NCBI RefSeq assembly: GCF_014839805.1
Contig: NC_051129.1
Coordinates: 1 to 64,000 of the forward strand
Direction: 5' to 3'
DNA length: 64,000 nucleotides
From: Manduca sexta
Taxonomy: Eukaryota > Arthropoda > Insecta > Lepidoptera > Sphingidae
Shown here: positions 50,131 through 62,895 of the stretch, piece after piece
Layout: every line of letters starts with the position of its first letter
Numbering within the stretch: position 1 is the first letter of the stretch
Translations under genes and position numbers: made by a program
The notes under the pieces: generated by a model
What the model saw: the letters and a program-made list of their open reading frames with translations, nothing else
Told to the model about the DNA's origin: nothing
The model's database searches: none

Positions 50131-51800
50131 TTTCTTTAATGAATACCTTGAAATAACGACACTTTACTGAGCTGCTAAATATGGCTCGCTTGTGGGGTAG
50201 AGACAAGTTAATATGAAGTCAAACAGTTGAGGCTCGGGGTTTGATCACCGAATACATGAATTAAAAATATATATTATTTTTTTTTATTTTATCCGTATTA
50301 ATATTTCTGTTTAATTTGGCAATGGGCGTCAACACTCAAGAGACATAGTAGAGCTCGTTGACTGCTCATCACTAAATATACAGCTTACCTCTACAGGTCA
50401 TAGGTAGGCATAGGTCTGAAGTTATGTTATGGTTTCAGTAAATCCTTTTTGCTTTACCAACCTTTAGAAATCTACTGCTAAACATAGGTCTCCCGTAAAG
50501 ATCCTCCACGTTGAGAGGTAAGCATCAAGTGAGCTCCTGTGACCTTTACGTTCAATTAAAATATATTAACAAGGACTCTGTAGGTTCTCGAGACTAGCTG
50601 TCTGAGCGCTTTCAAAGATAGCTTATTTATACGAAGGACCTTTAAGTTTAAAACCTATGATAATAAATCCCAGCTGAAAATCGAGGAGCATCATTTATAA
50701 CATAAAGTAATATTCACTTTGAGTTTACTAGAATTTGTGTATCAAAGCTGATATGGCAAAATATATTTCACAAAAAGTTCTGGCACCATTTTCTATTTGC
50801 GCTTTTAGTAGCGCGCGGAATTGCGGATGTTTTGGAAAAAACGAGTGACATATTTTATGATTGATGAGGTGAAGGACAAAATAGCGCGAAAATGTGCCGC
50901 AAAAATGTATATGCGATGAACTCATAGAAAAACTGAGATTATTTATAGTTTTAGGCGGACATAGTATACGATTTGTGCAGTAGCCGTAGTCAGCGTGCAC
51001 CGACAGTCTTGTACACTGACCTCCGCCGTCTTGTACGAATATTTAAAAACTCCGACGTAGTGACACGTCAAAACTGAAGAAAGGAAGGCGATTTTGAGAA
51101 GATACTAAATCACGCAAGGATCTTGTCCGATATACGTTTTTAAGCAGCAGTAGCGATGGAACTCTGAATTACAAATCTCTACACAGCAGTGGCGAAAGGT
51201 GCCATTTTTCAAAGGGTAACCCGAGGCAAAAAAATTGCTTTAGTTAACACATCGCGGTCAATTTAACAGAACACAAAAACTAAGACAAACGTAAATAAAC
51301 CTCAAAGGGAAGCCGGTATTAATCGGGTTGGATGGACGCTGCGCCACTGCTACTCAGTAATGTGCTCATTAGATGTACTTAATCATTAGATCTAAAGTGG
51401 TAATTTTACGATTGTGACATCAAAATGTAAACAATCCAAACAAAACCTGTTTAAAAACTCTGTCGCCGGCATACTCTGGGCGGCGCAGTGAGAGCAGCTG
51501 CGGCTGGGACCGAAGCCGGCGGGCGGCTGCGGTCGCGTGCGGCTGGCGGCGGCACGGCGCGGTACGGTGCGGCTTTCACGCCTCGCTCACATGTGCAAAT
51601 GGCTTTTTCATTTAAATATCAATTCATACAGATTAATGGGTTTTATACGAACATCGCAGATGTGGACTTGCCTAATGATTGGCTGGTAAGAAGTGATTTT
51701 TTTTAAAAAAACAAGAATTCATCACTAGACTAGAATGTTGTAGGTAGATAATATTATTCTTGCGACAGTTCCTTCTTATGGTCATTCTTCTACATAACAT
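50130..51800. other. No supported gene; one GC-rich island at about 51460-51600
   Basis: The island contains GAGAGCAGCTGCGGCTGGGA, CCGAAGCCGGCGGGCGGCTG and CGGCACGGCGCGGTACGGTG, next to AT-rich DNA. It has no convincing exon. The rest of the interval shows nothing that I can name. Confidence 0.35.
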
Positions 51801-51808
51801 AAGCATGT

Positions 51809-52145
51809 ATAATAATAATAATAATATCAGCCCTGTATTATATACTTGCCCACTGCTGAGCACGGGCCTCCTCTACTAATGAGAGGGATTAGGCCTTATT
51901 CCACCACGCTGGCCTAGTGCGGATTGGTAAACTTCACACACCTTCGAAATTCCTATAGAGAATTTCTCAGATGTGCAGGTTTCCTCACGATGTTTTCCTT
52001 CACCGTTAAAGCGAACGATAAATTCACAAAGAATACACACATGATTTTTTAGAAAAGTCAGAGGTGTGTGCCCTTGGGATTTGAACCTGCGGACATTCGT
52101 TTTGGCAGTCCGTTCCACACCCAACTAGGCTATCGCCGCTTAAGC
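51809..52145 (-). mobile_element. tRNA-derived SINE, family S1, with target-site duplication
   Basis: A full-length, well-preserved S1 copy: AATAATAATAATAATATCAG tail, CTACTAATGAGAGGGATTAG, TTCCTATAGAGAATTTCTCA, GGGATTTGAACCTGCGGACA and CCAACTAGGCTATCGCCGCT. It is flanked by ACATAAGCATGT at 51797-51808 and 52146-52157. Confidence 0.85.
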
Positions 52146-52269
52146 ACATAAGCATGTGCTTATAGGGAATTCTGGTGGTAATGCGGGTATATGTGAGTGT
52201 TAGTCATCACTTCACAGTCCAATATTAAGTGGCCAGTGGACTCACTTCTAGTTTTGTCGTTAGCTGAAA

Positions 52270-52670
52270 CCATATCTATACTATTATATAAAGCTGAAGA
52301 GTTTGTTTGTTTGTTTGAACGCGCTAATCTCAGGAACTACCAGTCCAAACTGAAAAATTCTTTTTGCGTTGGATAGCCGTTTATTCATGGAGTGTTACAG
52401 GCTATATATCATCACGCTATACCCAATAGGAGCGGAGCAGTAATGGCTAATCTCAGGAACTACCGGTCCAAACTGAAAAATTATTTTTGCGTTGGATAGC
52501 CCTTTGTTCGTACGTACGTACAACGTATTAAGATGAAATTTGGTATGGAGACAGTTTGAGACCCTGGGAAGAACATAGGCTCCCGGGAAACTACTACTTT
52601 TATAACGGAAAACTTTAGCCTGAAAAACTTTATAACGCGGGCGGAGCCGCGGGCAAAAGCTATCTAAAAT
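52270..52670. repeat. Dispersed repeat family R4 with internal duplication
   Basis: ATCTATACTATTATATAAAG, GAGTTTGTTTGTTTGTTTGA, then CTAATCTCAGGAACTACC...GTTGGATAGCC twice (52325-52375 and 52446-52500), GAAATTTGGTATGGAGACAG, and the end GCGGGCGGAGCCGCGGGCAA. Related to 28485-28765. Confidence 0.7.
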
Positions 52671-52789
52671 AATGCGTAAGATATCTTTCAAACGATGGCG
52701 TAACAAAGTTATAATTAGCGTAAGAAAATTTTGGGTAATTGATTTATTCGGTCTTGTGTAATCGAGAGGGGCTCCCAGGCATATACGAT

Positions 52790-53170
52790 GTAATCACGAG
52801 TGGGGGTGTAGGGGGGAGATCGGGGCGCGGATGGCGAGGTTATCCAGGCACGTACTTACAATTAGTGTGAAGTTACAATCTCATTACATGTGGCGCGTGA
52901 CGGAGCCGAAGACTCAGCGATAGCACGACTCAGAGTTGGTCGAATCGCCATATTCTGAGGTAAACCATACAATTATCTTCGCAAACATGTCCCCCCGCTG
53001 TTCCACCTCCCCCCTGGCCCGGCAGCGCTCCACTAATTTATAATTCAGCCTCTCCCCGGCCGCCTCCCAGCGAGCTGACGTTCCGTTTGTTTGAGTAAAC
53101 GGTGACGTGTAGTGCGCAGATTAGCCGCCGGCGCGCGGTGTGCGGCGCAGCTGCCCCGCGCTCGAATACT
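52790..53170. promoter_or_regulatory. GC-rich island
   Basis: GTGTAGGGGGGAGATCGGGG, CCCCCCGCTGTTCCACCTCC, CTCTCCCCGGCCGCCTCCCA and CCGCCGGCGCGCGGTGTGCG occur with interspersed TAAT-type motifs (ACTAATTTATAATTCAG). A donor-like GTAAGTACGTG is present on the minus strand at about 52850, but no coding exon supports it. Function is unknown. Confidence 0.25.
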
Positions 53171-56100
53171 GAATGACCCTCAGGAGTATTGTGGTGGAAT
53201 CAAAGAGTGGGCAAATTGGCCGGTTGTGACGAACTCGCAACTACAGGGTCACACCACACTGCATATTTGTAGCAATGCATGGCCTTTCTGTTTCTAATGG
53301 TCGTTGCATACAACATTATGTGATGTGATGTTGTTATTATTTATGACCACTTCTGGTGGATACATTGAGCATGTTATTGTTCCGTATCGCTAAACCTACA
53401 CCCTGCTATAGGCCAGATCGGCTTGGTAGCATTTAATTTTTAAGTGCATTTAAATATGATTTTACATTATATTGCACAAAGATATTGCTATAATATTTGA
53501 GTGAGGGATCATGTGTCACCCCTAACTGCAGTTTCGAGAGCTCTTTGACGACTAATCCCGAGCGCTTCATACAAACTCATTTATTTTGCGAGTGCGGTTA
53601 CTTTCTGTCCCTTTGCGTTAAGTTCAGCTCGGAATGACTGTTTCGCATACACTCATTACTAATGTATGAGACTTTATGCTGTTTTCGCTAATACGAAGTA
53701 AATGTAGTTAGCTGGAGCTCATAAAAACTTTTGGAATATCTACAGAGGATTATTTTTAGTAAAAGTTGGGCGATTGTTTTTAATGTGGTGATATTAAAAA
53801 CGACGTCCAAAACTATGGTCAAAAAATTAATTCTTTCTAATAATAAAATGTAAAGATTCATATGATAGACAGTTATGCCTACAGCTTGGGAGGACCAGTT
53901 CGACCGCGGTTATAACTGACGATTCTTATAGCTGTGACATGACGGTTTTATTCTTATGTTTTATGTAGTCTTATTTAGACTGCTACAGTTCTCGCAAATC
54001 GCAACATTTTTATACAAACATGTATAATTACCCGCACTTTATCATATAAAATTTATTTACCTATTAGATATTTGAGACAACCAAGCTGCTTATAAAACTT
54101 CACATACTCGCAAATACATTTGGCATCACTAAAAGTTGAAAGAGTAAATATGTATGATTTATCATCAAATGTAAATATTTTGCCCATTTAGCGCATTCTT
54201 ATAGTACATTTTAAAAAGCCAATTGCTGCGCGGTGCAGATTTACCGCTGCGAGTTGGCAGAGTCAATGGTTTTATTAGCTCGACCTAGCCCAGCTACAGT
54301 CTGAATGTTGTGAACTCATGTACTAGTAGGCATGCGGCCAAGCTCGAACAGACTTCTGTCGGGTTTTGTGCCTCGTTGTAGTCGACACAAATCGTCTCCA
54401 AGCATGTTGTGAAAGGATTTGTCTTAGTTTTTACAACCAATTGTCTGTCGTCAACCCTCTTTGGTAGGTATAGTACCGACAACCTTTCAGCATGGTATAT
54501 GAGAATATGTTTCACCCTTTCTAAAATGGATATTTTATGTATTTCACTGATTAGGGGTACGGATCTTGGATGGTAAACCGAGTTTATGGATTCGACTCCC
54601 AGGCCAAGCAACTAAAACTTACTAATTCTTGGGACCAAAAACGCCATTTATTAATAATAATATTATATTATATCTGAAAGGTGACTTTACAATGTGCTTC
54701 CAAGATGTTCTATCTTGTTACTACAGAAACCTTGGTATATTTGACACGAGTAATATCCAAACGAATCCATATTAAGGATAATGACGTGGCGAGAGGAGAG
54801 ACATAAACAACCGCGTCGGGTACCGAACCTAAAACAACATGCGGTAACGCCGGCCCGTAATCCTTCTTGAGCAAATGACGACATCTTCCGAGACACCAGT
54901 AATATTATACCGGCGTACTAATATAATATTGAGTACCAACCAATAACCACGTTATTCGAATAAAATTTTTTTGGCCCTTTTCACATCGGCACTTAAATGT
55001 ATAAGCCGACCGAGTACAAAACAAATCCCTTTAATCTATACTCAAAAATAATTGGTAACAAAATTAATACTATGTACATTTGCTGTTTAATACGATAAGT
55101 AGTAAATAATATTAATTGAAACTTGTGAAACAGACACTAAGACTGAGTATAATGGTAGCGTCGACTAGGTTTCTCCGATGTGTAAACCTGAAGTACGAAA
55201 ATTTTACTGTAGACATCAGATGTGCTATATTCCAGATACGTATATACACCAAAAATACATCCAATATCCGAATTCTGAATTTCTGCATGAAACGTGTGAT
55301 GTCGCATGCTCTATGTAACACAGCGTTCCAAAAACTCGCTCACATTACACGAACAATATTGTCACTAAAACACCACCGCAACTCAACCTATTTGCTTCAA
55401 AAGCCACTCTACTAGCCAGTGAGTACTCGCCACATACATGGAATCAGACCGGCGGTCGACGAAGCCCGCTTATAGAAAGGCTCTTTGTCCGGGACAGCAT
55501 TGCTATTACAAATCCCAGTGTCCGGGAGAGATTATCGCGCCGCTTTACCCGCGCCTCTCCCGCTGCACCGTCTGTTATGCCGTCTGTCCGTTGAGCCGCT
55601 TGCGAACTGTCTTGCGTCTTGTCAGGGCCTGTGAGAGGCTTCCCGAGCTGATTACGAGTTGAACATTGCGATTAGAACACGATGCTTGTTATTTCATCAC
55701 AATAGAATGAAAGCAGGAAATCTCTTTACGAGCCACAAGTACAGTAAGATATGTGCCTCACGAAAATTATAATTATAATAGTATTAAAAACACTGTGATC
55801 ACCGCTTCTTAAGACGTTATGTTGTCATAATGTGCTTTAATTAGTCTAGCTACAACATCGATGATCACGGCCAAGTATTGGGACCGACTTACGCAAGGCC
55901 TAGTATATCATACTATACAGGTGTTTAACAACAAATTGTTATAGTAAACTGTGACGTGCAATTGAATAGCATTGAATGTAGTAGTAGTCCGTCAGAGCGC
56001 GAGTTCCGGCACTCTCTCCCTCCGAGCCCCCCACCTCGCTCCGCACTCACCGCTATTTTGAATAATGCATGATCGACATCTCATCGGAGACATTCGCGTG

Positions 56101-56480
56101 AAACTAACGTGCATAATTAATGTCCATAGAACAGACCATCGTCTACTGTGTAATTGGTTGATGGACTGGGTAACTCTATTTTCGATTCCCAGGTTAAGTA
56201 ACAGTAGTTTTTTGGTGATTTTATCGTACACAGGGGATTGAGTTCTGGCTATTAGTCGTGAGAATACAAACAAAATCTGGCGACACGTTTAATTAAATAA
56301 AATATCATGTTTTCTCTTCTACCACAATTATTGTCATGTTGGGTGAGTACTGGCAATCTTGAACCGAACTACACTATACATAACAGTATCATTTAGTGTA
56401 CTATAAAACAAATACCCAGCGAGATAGACCGATATTATTCCGGCGCGGCGTCCGGAGCCACAACGTCTGCTTCTGCTGTC
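53170..56480. other. No supported gene
   Basis: AT-rich DNA with scattered tRNA-SINE-like heads (TATGGATTCGACTCCCAGGC at about 54586; GTAATTGGTTGATGG...TTTTCGATTCCCAGG at about 56149-56193) and a CpG-rich patch at about 55440-55640. A minus-strand donor-like GTGAGTGCGG lies at about 56046, in a GC-rich stretch. Nothing has protein-like coding character. Confidence 0.35.
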
Positions 56481-56489
56481 CACAACTTT

Positions 56490-56830
56490 ATAATAATACT
56501 GGGTGTTGCTCGCTTGCGCTAAAACCCATTCCGGCTACAAAAATATCTATTCAACCTTATGGTTTAGTACAGTGAGTTAGGCGCAGCACAAATGGTGTTA
56601 TTTCCATCAACGCGATGTCAGCATCGGCCATTAAAAAGATTGCCTAAAAATACAATTATTTAAATGTGGAGCCTAATTGATCGATAACATTACCGGTATA
56701 AAAAGTAATCTACGTGTTAATCAAGGACATTGTCTATGTATTTACCAAATTCTAACCAAATATGCTGCTTCTGCGTCTACTTCTTATAAACAGCCAAACA
56801 TGATTAATATCACTAAGATAAAATGAGATA
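56490..56830. repeat. Dispersed repeat R3, diverged
   Basis: CTGGGTGTTGCTCGCTTGCG, AAATAGCC-like stretches, ATCAAGGACATTGTCTATGT, AATTCTAACCAAATATGCTG and CTGCGTCTACTTCTTATAAA follow the R3 pattern with many substitutions. Confidence 0.45.
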
Positions 56831-57949
56831 AGGTTTTGATTGCATTTGAAATGAAGTCCATTGTAGATACCTTCATTGTGAGAAAAATTCAAATCTGACA
56901 TTTAAAGTTTTTTTTTATCGATTTTATAGAATACCTGAAAAGTGTTACTATAATCTAACATCCATGCAACCTAACATCGCGCCGATATAATAATAGTGGT
57001 TGATTGTGATGAAACTATTTTTCCGTTAAACGAGCTTAGTTTCATGGGATGAGAATATTCCAATATTACACATAGATTCGTCTCCTTATTCATTATCGTG
57101 CGGAAATAAGCTCAACGGAGCGTAGTACACTCGTTAGATGGTCGTCTATCCCTCGGGCGATACACGCGTGGGCTCAAATGTGTGTGTTTTGTCGACGTCT
57201 ACCTATTATTTAATTGACTTCACACGGACAAGTACTAAGAGCGAACCTTGCCATTTTTGTGTGAAAATATTATGTATTCTAACACACTTAGTCACGCCTT
57301 TTGTCGCTAAAGTGGCTAGGCAGAGGAACAAATAGAGCACACTTTGTAGATTTAAAATTACCACTCCGGTTACAATCTATATTCTTGGTTAATTCAATTT
57401 TCTTTTATATTTTTTTAATCTAAACCAAATTCATTTGTCTCTTAAACTGAGAATCTACAACCTGACGATTTACAATCCAAATAGGCTGCCGTTAGAGTAT
57501 CAAGCGGATGTGTTTATCTCCTCTAAAGCTTGGTACTCAATGAGAGACTACGGTATAGAGAAGTAATGCGGTCTAGACATCGCATGAGTGGTCCGGCCGA
57601 GTGTGTTTCGCGCAGATCCGCACAGCCTCATACAAAATGCATTAAACTAGCTCAGGTGCTTCTTTATAATAAGAAACGATCTCTTGGACCTTACTTTCGT
57701 CGCATAGCTTTGATATTTCTTACATAAAGCAATATCAAGTGCAGTACCCTTACAATTAAAAAACCAGCTACATTTCTTCATGAGGCGGCTGCGTATAAAA
57801 TGCTGGGTAATGAATATTAGGCAATAAAACATTTTCTTGTAGTTAAACAAACTCCCATGCCGTGATTACTGCCTTCCAGAATGCGCACGAACGTCGATTT
57901 TTTCAGCAAGTTTTCCAATTTATGTGTATATTGTCAATCATTTATCGTT

Positions 57950-58135
57950 AGCTTTAACGGGGAAGTAAAACATCGGGAGGAAACCTATATGCCTAAGAAT
58001 TTCGAGGGTATATGAAGTCTACTAACTCGCACTAGCCAACGTGGTGGACTAAGATCTAAACCCACTCAGTTCGTAGAGGAGACCAGTGCTCCACTGTGGG
58101 CCGTATAATATAATATAGGGGTGGCATTACTATAT
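57950..58135 (+). mobile_element. Diverged, truncated SINE family S1, plus orientation
   Basis: TTTAACGGGGAAGTAAAACA, TCGGGAGGAAACCTATATGC, AATTTCGAGGGTATATGAAG, TCTACTAACTCGCACTAGCC, AACGTGGTGGACTAAGATCT and AGGAGACCAGTGCTCCACTG are S1 body landmarks in forward order; the tRNA-like head is gone. Confidence 0.65.
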
Positions 58136-58139
58136 TATT

Positions 58140-61100
58140 TATTAATATCGTTCTTTCAAAGTGTAATTATAATGCATGTGTTTTATTTTAAGCTAATTGG
58201 AGTTATGGATTAGCTCCCAATGTGCCAGCAAATTTAAAAACAAATCGCAAATGACATAAACTATTATTGTATGTAAGTGCAGTAGTGGCGTGTTGTTTGC
58301 ATTGTGGTCGTGTGTCGCGACACAAAGCAGCTCCGGTGAATAATACCAGGTGACTGCGAAAGCCGACGTTCACAGGTAGCCCCTCGCGTCCCGCACGGCA
58401 CACTCGCGAGCCCGGCCGCATAAAGGCCCGTCTCCGCTGCGGGCACTATCGCGGCCGACTGCATGAGCACGCATTCAGCGCGCACCGCCGGGGGACAAAG
58501 GCGAACCACACAACTAGCTCCGACTGTTGCCACATATAGCATGTAGGCATGAAAGTAATGCGCGCGTTTACACGTGATTTACAGAAACCTAGTGCTTAAT
58601 TATTAACGTCTAACTGTAAGGTTCCCCTTTTTATTGGTCTTTGTTGCGGCTGTCCAAAATGTACATGTTTCGGTATAGTACGTGTAGTAAATTGGTAAAT
58701 GAAATAGTTAAAGCCGGCTGCTTATATATAATTATTGGATGAAATTTTGCAATGAAACTGAGAGCAGATATAATGTCGGTGTCGTATTCACGCTTTTAGT
58801 TAAAATACAGTTCTAGCTCCGTCTCCAGTTAATTTGGCGGGGGCTTTCAGTTCCACAACATTCACACTCAAAACAAATATTAGTTTTTTTTGTGGTACGC
58901 CCGGTACCAAGCAGTGTCGATCTTATAATATTGTTACTATAATATTTTAACAATATAATATTATAAATCTATTTAATTAAAGTAGTACAGATTCCCCCGA
59001 GAGGTCGCCTAGTTCGTACTCCGCCGCACTAGCGCCGGCGGTGTGCAGATTGCGGGCTCTAATCCACGGACTTAATCTGTACGTTATCAATAAGTCCAGC
59101 GCAGGTACAGCCCCCCCCCAACCCCCTCCCCTTGCCTCCTCTTGCGATTTCCGCACAGTCCCGCATCGCATCTTACATATATGCACTGGAGAAGTCTAGT
59201 ACATTTCAAATGGGCCGGGATTAACGGATGAGAGGCGAATATTTGAATATTACTAGATGTTTATGTGGTAGAGTTTCTCGACCGACTCGAAAACTCTAAT
59301 TATTACTTTACACTAGAATTTGTCACAGATCTTTAAATCTTATGCTAGTTTTTTTCAATGCGATAGCAACGCTGAATGTGTAATTGGTGTACAACTAAAT
59401 TCATTAGTAATTAATGTTACAATTATAATTTGAAAATAATAAAATAGTTCAATGTAAATGTTACCATTTTCATCTTAAATAAACGCAGTCCAACTCTTCT
59501 CCCACATGTCTTCATCCCATTCTAATGTGGAGTCAACATAACACACTTTTACAATATTGTTAAAGGGTTTGTCTTAATTGTTATTATGAACCGTCTGCTT
59601 GTCATATAAGCCCGAAAAAATGTTTTAGAAAAACCTTTTGTGAAGTTTCAGGTAGATAAATGCTAGATTTGAACCTACGCCCATAGTGCGAAATAGGTAT
59701 CTGGAATATAGTGGCATTGTTTCTAATAATCTTTAACGAAGCAAGTCTTAGAATAGAATAGAAAATGGGTTTATTAGTTCTACTTAATATAGTTTCATTG
59801 TATGGCATTATTGTCAGGTAATGTTACTACTACTATGTCAGGTAATCATGTAAGTACCAGTTTCTATGTGTTTTCAGTGGTCACAGGAAATAAAAATAAA
59901 CCTCTTGGCGGCGGATTTCCGTGTGCACTCGACACGTGTTGACCGCGCCGCACCGCCGCGCCGCCGCGTTAACGCGAAGTTTTTGCGTGGAAATACAGTA
60001 ATACTACCGGTCTGTAGGTATTTGTTTTACGAACTACATTACTCGTCGATACAAGGCGAGTCTGCCGAAATAGACAACATTCCTTGGACTGCCTTAACTT
60101 ACTTCGCGCCATTAAATGACAATGGTATAGATATCCGTCATCCTCAGCAATCCTTTATTTAGGAACCTCAGCTCAACTCAGTTAGTCTTATCGATTACTA
60201 CCCAGTACCCAGGTATAGCAATAAATAATTTGGTTTTAGTTTAAATCGGTCAAGCCGCCTTCCAGAATATAAACATCATACAATTGTGAGTTGTAAGCTG
60301 AGGTACAAGCCGGTAACCGACCGAATTGAGCGAGTTAAATACCACCCCCTCCCCCCCGCTGCCTCCACCCCTCGCCCAACCCCATCGCCACTCAATTACG
60401 AGCCGATAGACATCGCCATTGTTATAGCCGTGTTATTTTATGCAATTACGCAATTAGCTCGCGCTATTTGTGCTTTGATGTTATTAGTAGATATTTGTAT
60501 ACCTCTAATAGTATAGAATTTCGTTTCGCTAATTATTCCAGTATCACGCCGTACACACCTACAGCATTAATTGACTGGTTTGTGCATGGTATCTGCACCT
60601 AAAGGCATGTTATGTTGATTTCTTTCTTGATTAATTTAGTTCTTTTCCCTCACCTAGACCGAAACTTATTTATAGTGGGTACCGGTTTTTTTCAAATAGA
60701 ATGTTTTCAAATGAGAAGTTTTGTTACTATCATTGAAAAATGCCATAGCTATTTTAATCTGTCTCATAGGCATTGACGTATCTAAAGGCATTTTCAATAG
60801 TGCACCCGCGACCTAGACATATAACATAATCCGACTCCGAGTCGAAACATTACGTTGCACTCTTCACTGTTGCTACCTGGTTTAGAATTTCAACTCAACA
60901 AGTACGCTCCTAATAAATAGTTAAATAACTAAATACAAAAGTACGTTATTACGACGCGAATCATCAATATTCGTATTCCATTTTACACGCTTTGTAACAA
61001 TTTGAGACTGCTCAGTACTATCAGATTTAATTACGAGACACAAAGACAAGTCCTCACAGCGACTGATTATCTTTCACTATTACGTCTCAAGTAAAATAAC

Positions 61101-62660
61101 TTCGTAGTAAAGTTTCAAGCCTTTCATTATTAAGAGCATTAACTGCTCGAATAGTTAAATATCGCTTGTTTTAGTATTCTGACATTAATTTAAATTCCAA
61201 AGTTATTTTACATTTTTGTTAAAAACTTGAAAGTGTTTGTCTAGACTTTTGTAAGAGTGTAAACTTTATAAATATGTGCAGTGAATGTCCCACGGGTCGC
61301 CGCGTCCCGCCCGTGACCCGCTCGCTTGTCTCGCGCCTCTCGCGCGCCTCTCTCGCGCCTCGCACTCGCCTCGGGGCGAGGGGGGAACAAACTTTTCGCA
61401 ATTCATCTGCGTTGTGTAATCACTGCGCCGAGGGACTGTTTGCACACCAATCTTAAGGGACGGGAGACGGGGCATTTTTATTTTTTTATATTATTGGAAA
61501 ACCTTTTTGGTCTAATATATGGCACGTGGTGGGGTCATATGGGATGAACATGCAATTAGCGATTTGTAATTTATAAAAAATATTTATTTATTTCTGATAT
61601 ATCCACCATAAGTTTGCCTTCTGTCAGATGGATTGGAGTTTAGCACGCCGTGTACGTCAAAATTATTCTGACCCCCCATTTCTTTAACACATTTTGAAAA
61701 TTCTTAGATATTATTTTTCTATGAAACCTAACGGGTTAGACTCACGAAATAAAAATGGTTACAATAAACTATTATTTTTAAAATATTTCAATTAAATTCA
61801 GCTTTAATAATGAAAGTCTGGTATGTAAATATGAATGAGTAGGCTCCCTGAAATGTTGGGCCTCCTGTCGGCTGAAGATTTAGCTCGGTTGAACACCCTC
61901 GGGAATAAATTTGACAGGTGAATGGCATTAACTTAGCATCATGAAGTTTCATGAATTAATTATGAATTTCTAAAGCATACTCACAAAAATAATAGTTTTG
62001 TTCTGTGTGAAAATGTAAGCGTATTGTACTTACTAGTTTTGTTTTTCTTCAGGCTACATCGATAGCTGTCGCGCAACGTCTTTTCATAATATTTGTAACC
62101 ATATTTATTTCGTATATGACTTCGGTATTTGATGTATTATTTTGTTACTTTATTATTTATTAAGTCAGGTAACGCTTTATTCTGTTTTCACATAATTTGT
62201 TTTTATGAATAAAGATTATTTTTTGAAATTAATATTTTCATATTACAAATTACAATAAAAATTATTAGTAGCAAAGCAAAGTCACGTTTGAAAAAAGTTA
62301 GGATTAATTTTTATTTTCTTTTTAAAATTACAATTAACTTTATTTAATGTTGTACTAACATTATGTTCCTATTTCAACTTGTATAATCCTGCAAAATTTT
62401 CAAACTGTGTTGCTATGTTCCTCTCTCGGAAAAGTCATTCAGGGCCATCACGGCACGTTATGAGAAAAAAGGTGGTTGCGTGAGGGAAAATTTAAATTTT
62501 ATGAGTTGGGGGCGAATTTATAGCCGTTTTAAAGAAATGGTCTGTAATAACATCACGGGATGAGCAGCAAGGTTCTGTTATTATGTTCAGTGGATAAAAA
62601 ATAGTATCGCCGTGACGAAAAATATTGTCTCAGACAAGAAATTAAAGAAGCGCCATAAGT
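58140..62660. other. No supported gene; several GC-rich or pyrimidine-rich patches
   Basis: CpG-rich patches occur at about 58340-58510, 59000-59160 (with a C-rich run CCCCCCCCCAACCCCCTCCC), 59920-59975, 60340-60390 and 61285-61400 (repeating CTCGCGCCTCTCGCGCGCCT). Open frames over these patches are low-complexity and exist in overlapping pairs on both strands. The intervening DNA is AT-rich without recognised repeats. Confidence 0.35.
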
Positions 62661-62669
62661 GATAATCAA

Positions 62670-62895
62670 CATAGCCCATCGGATTAGCACGCTGAAGTGG
62701 CAGTGGGCTAGGCACATAGCCGCAGAACTGATAGCCGCAGCGTCCGACGTCCAGCCACGAGGTGGACAGATGTCCTAGTAAAAGTTGCTGGAGCTCGCTG
62801 GATGCGAGCCGCTTCCAATAGGTCGATCTATAAATCTTTTTGGGAGGCCCATATTCAGCAGTGGATATCCTGCGGCTGATGATGATAGTAAATGA
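62670..62895 (+). mobile_element. 3' end of a non-LTR retrotransposon
   Basis: A degenerate coding remnant equivalent to LKWQWARHIA (TGAAGTGGCAGTGGGCTAGG) is followed by CGTCCGACGTCCAGCCACGA, GGAGGCCCATATTCAGCAGT and a GCTGATGATGATAG tail. Same family type as 12440-12735. Confidence 0.65.

Noticed and set aside
55992..56273. Possible minus-strand first exon with donor GTGAGTGCGG near 56046
   Set aside because: The donor is good, but the frame before it closes after a few codons (MSIMHYSK then stop) and no downstream exon could be linked.
61219..61547. Overlapping Arg/Ala/Ser-rich frames on both strands
   Set aside because: They result from a CTCGCGCC-type low-complexity tract, open in several frames at once.
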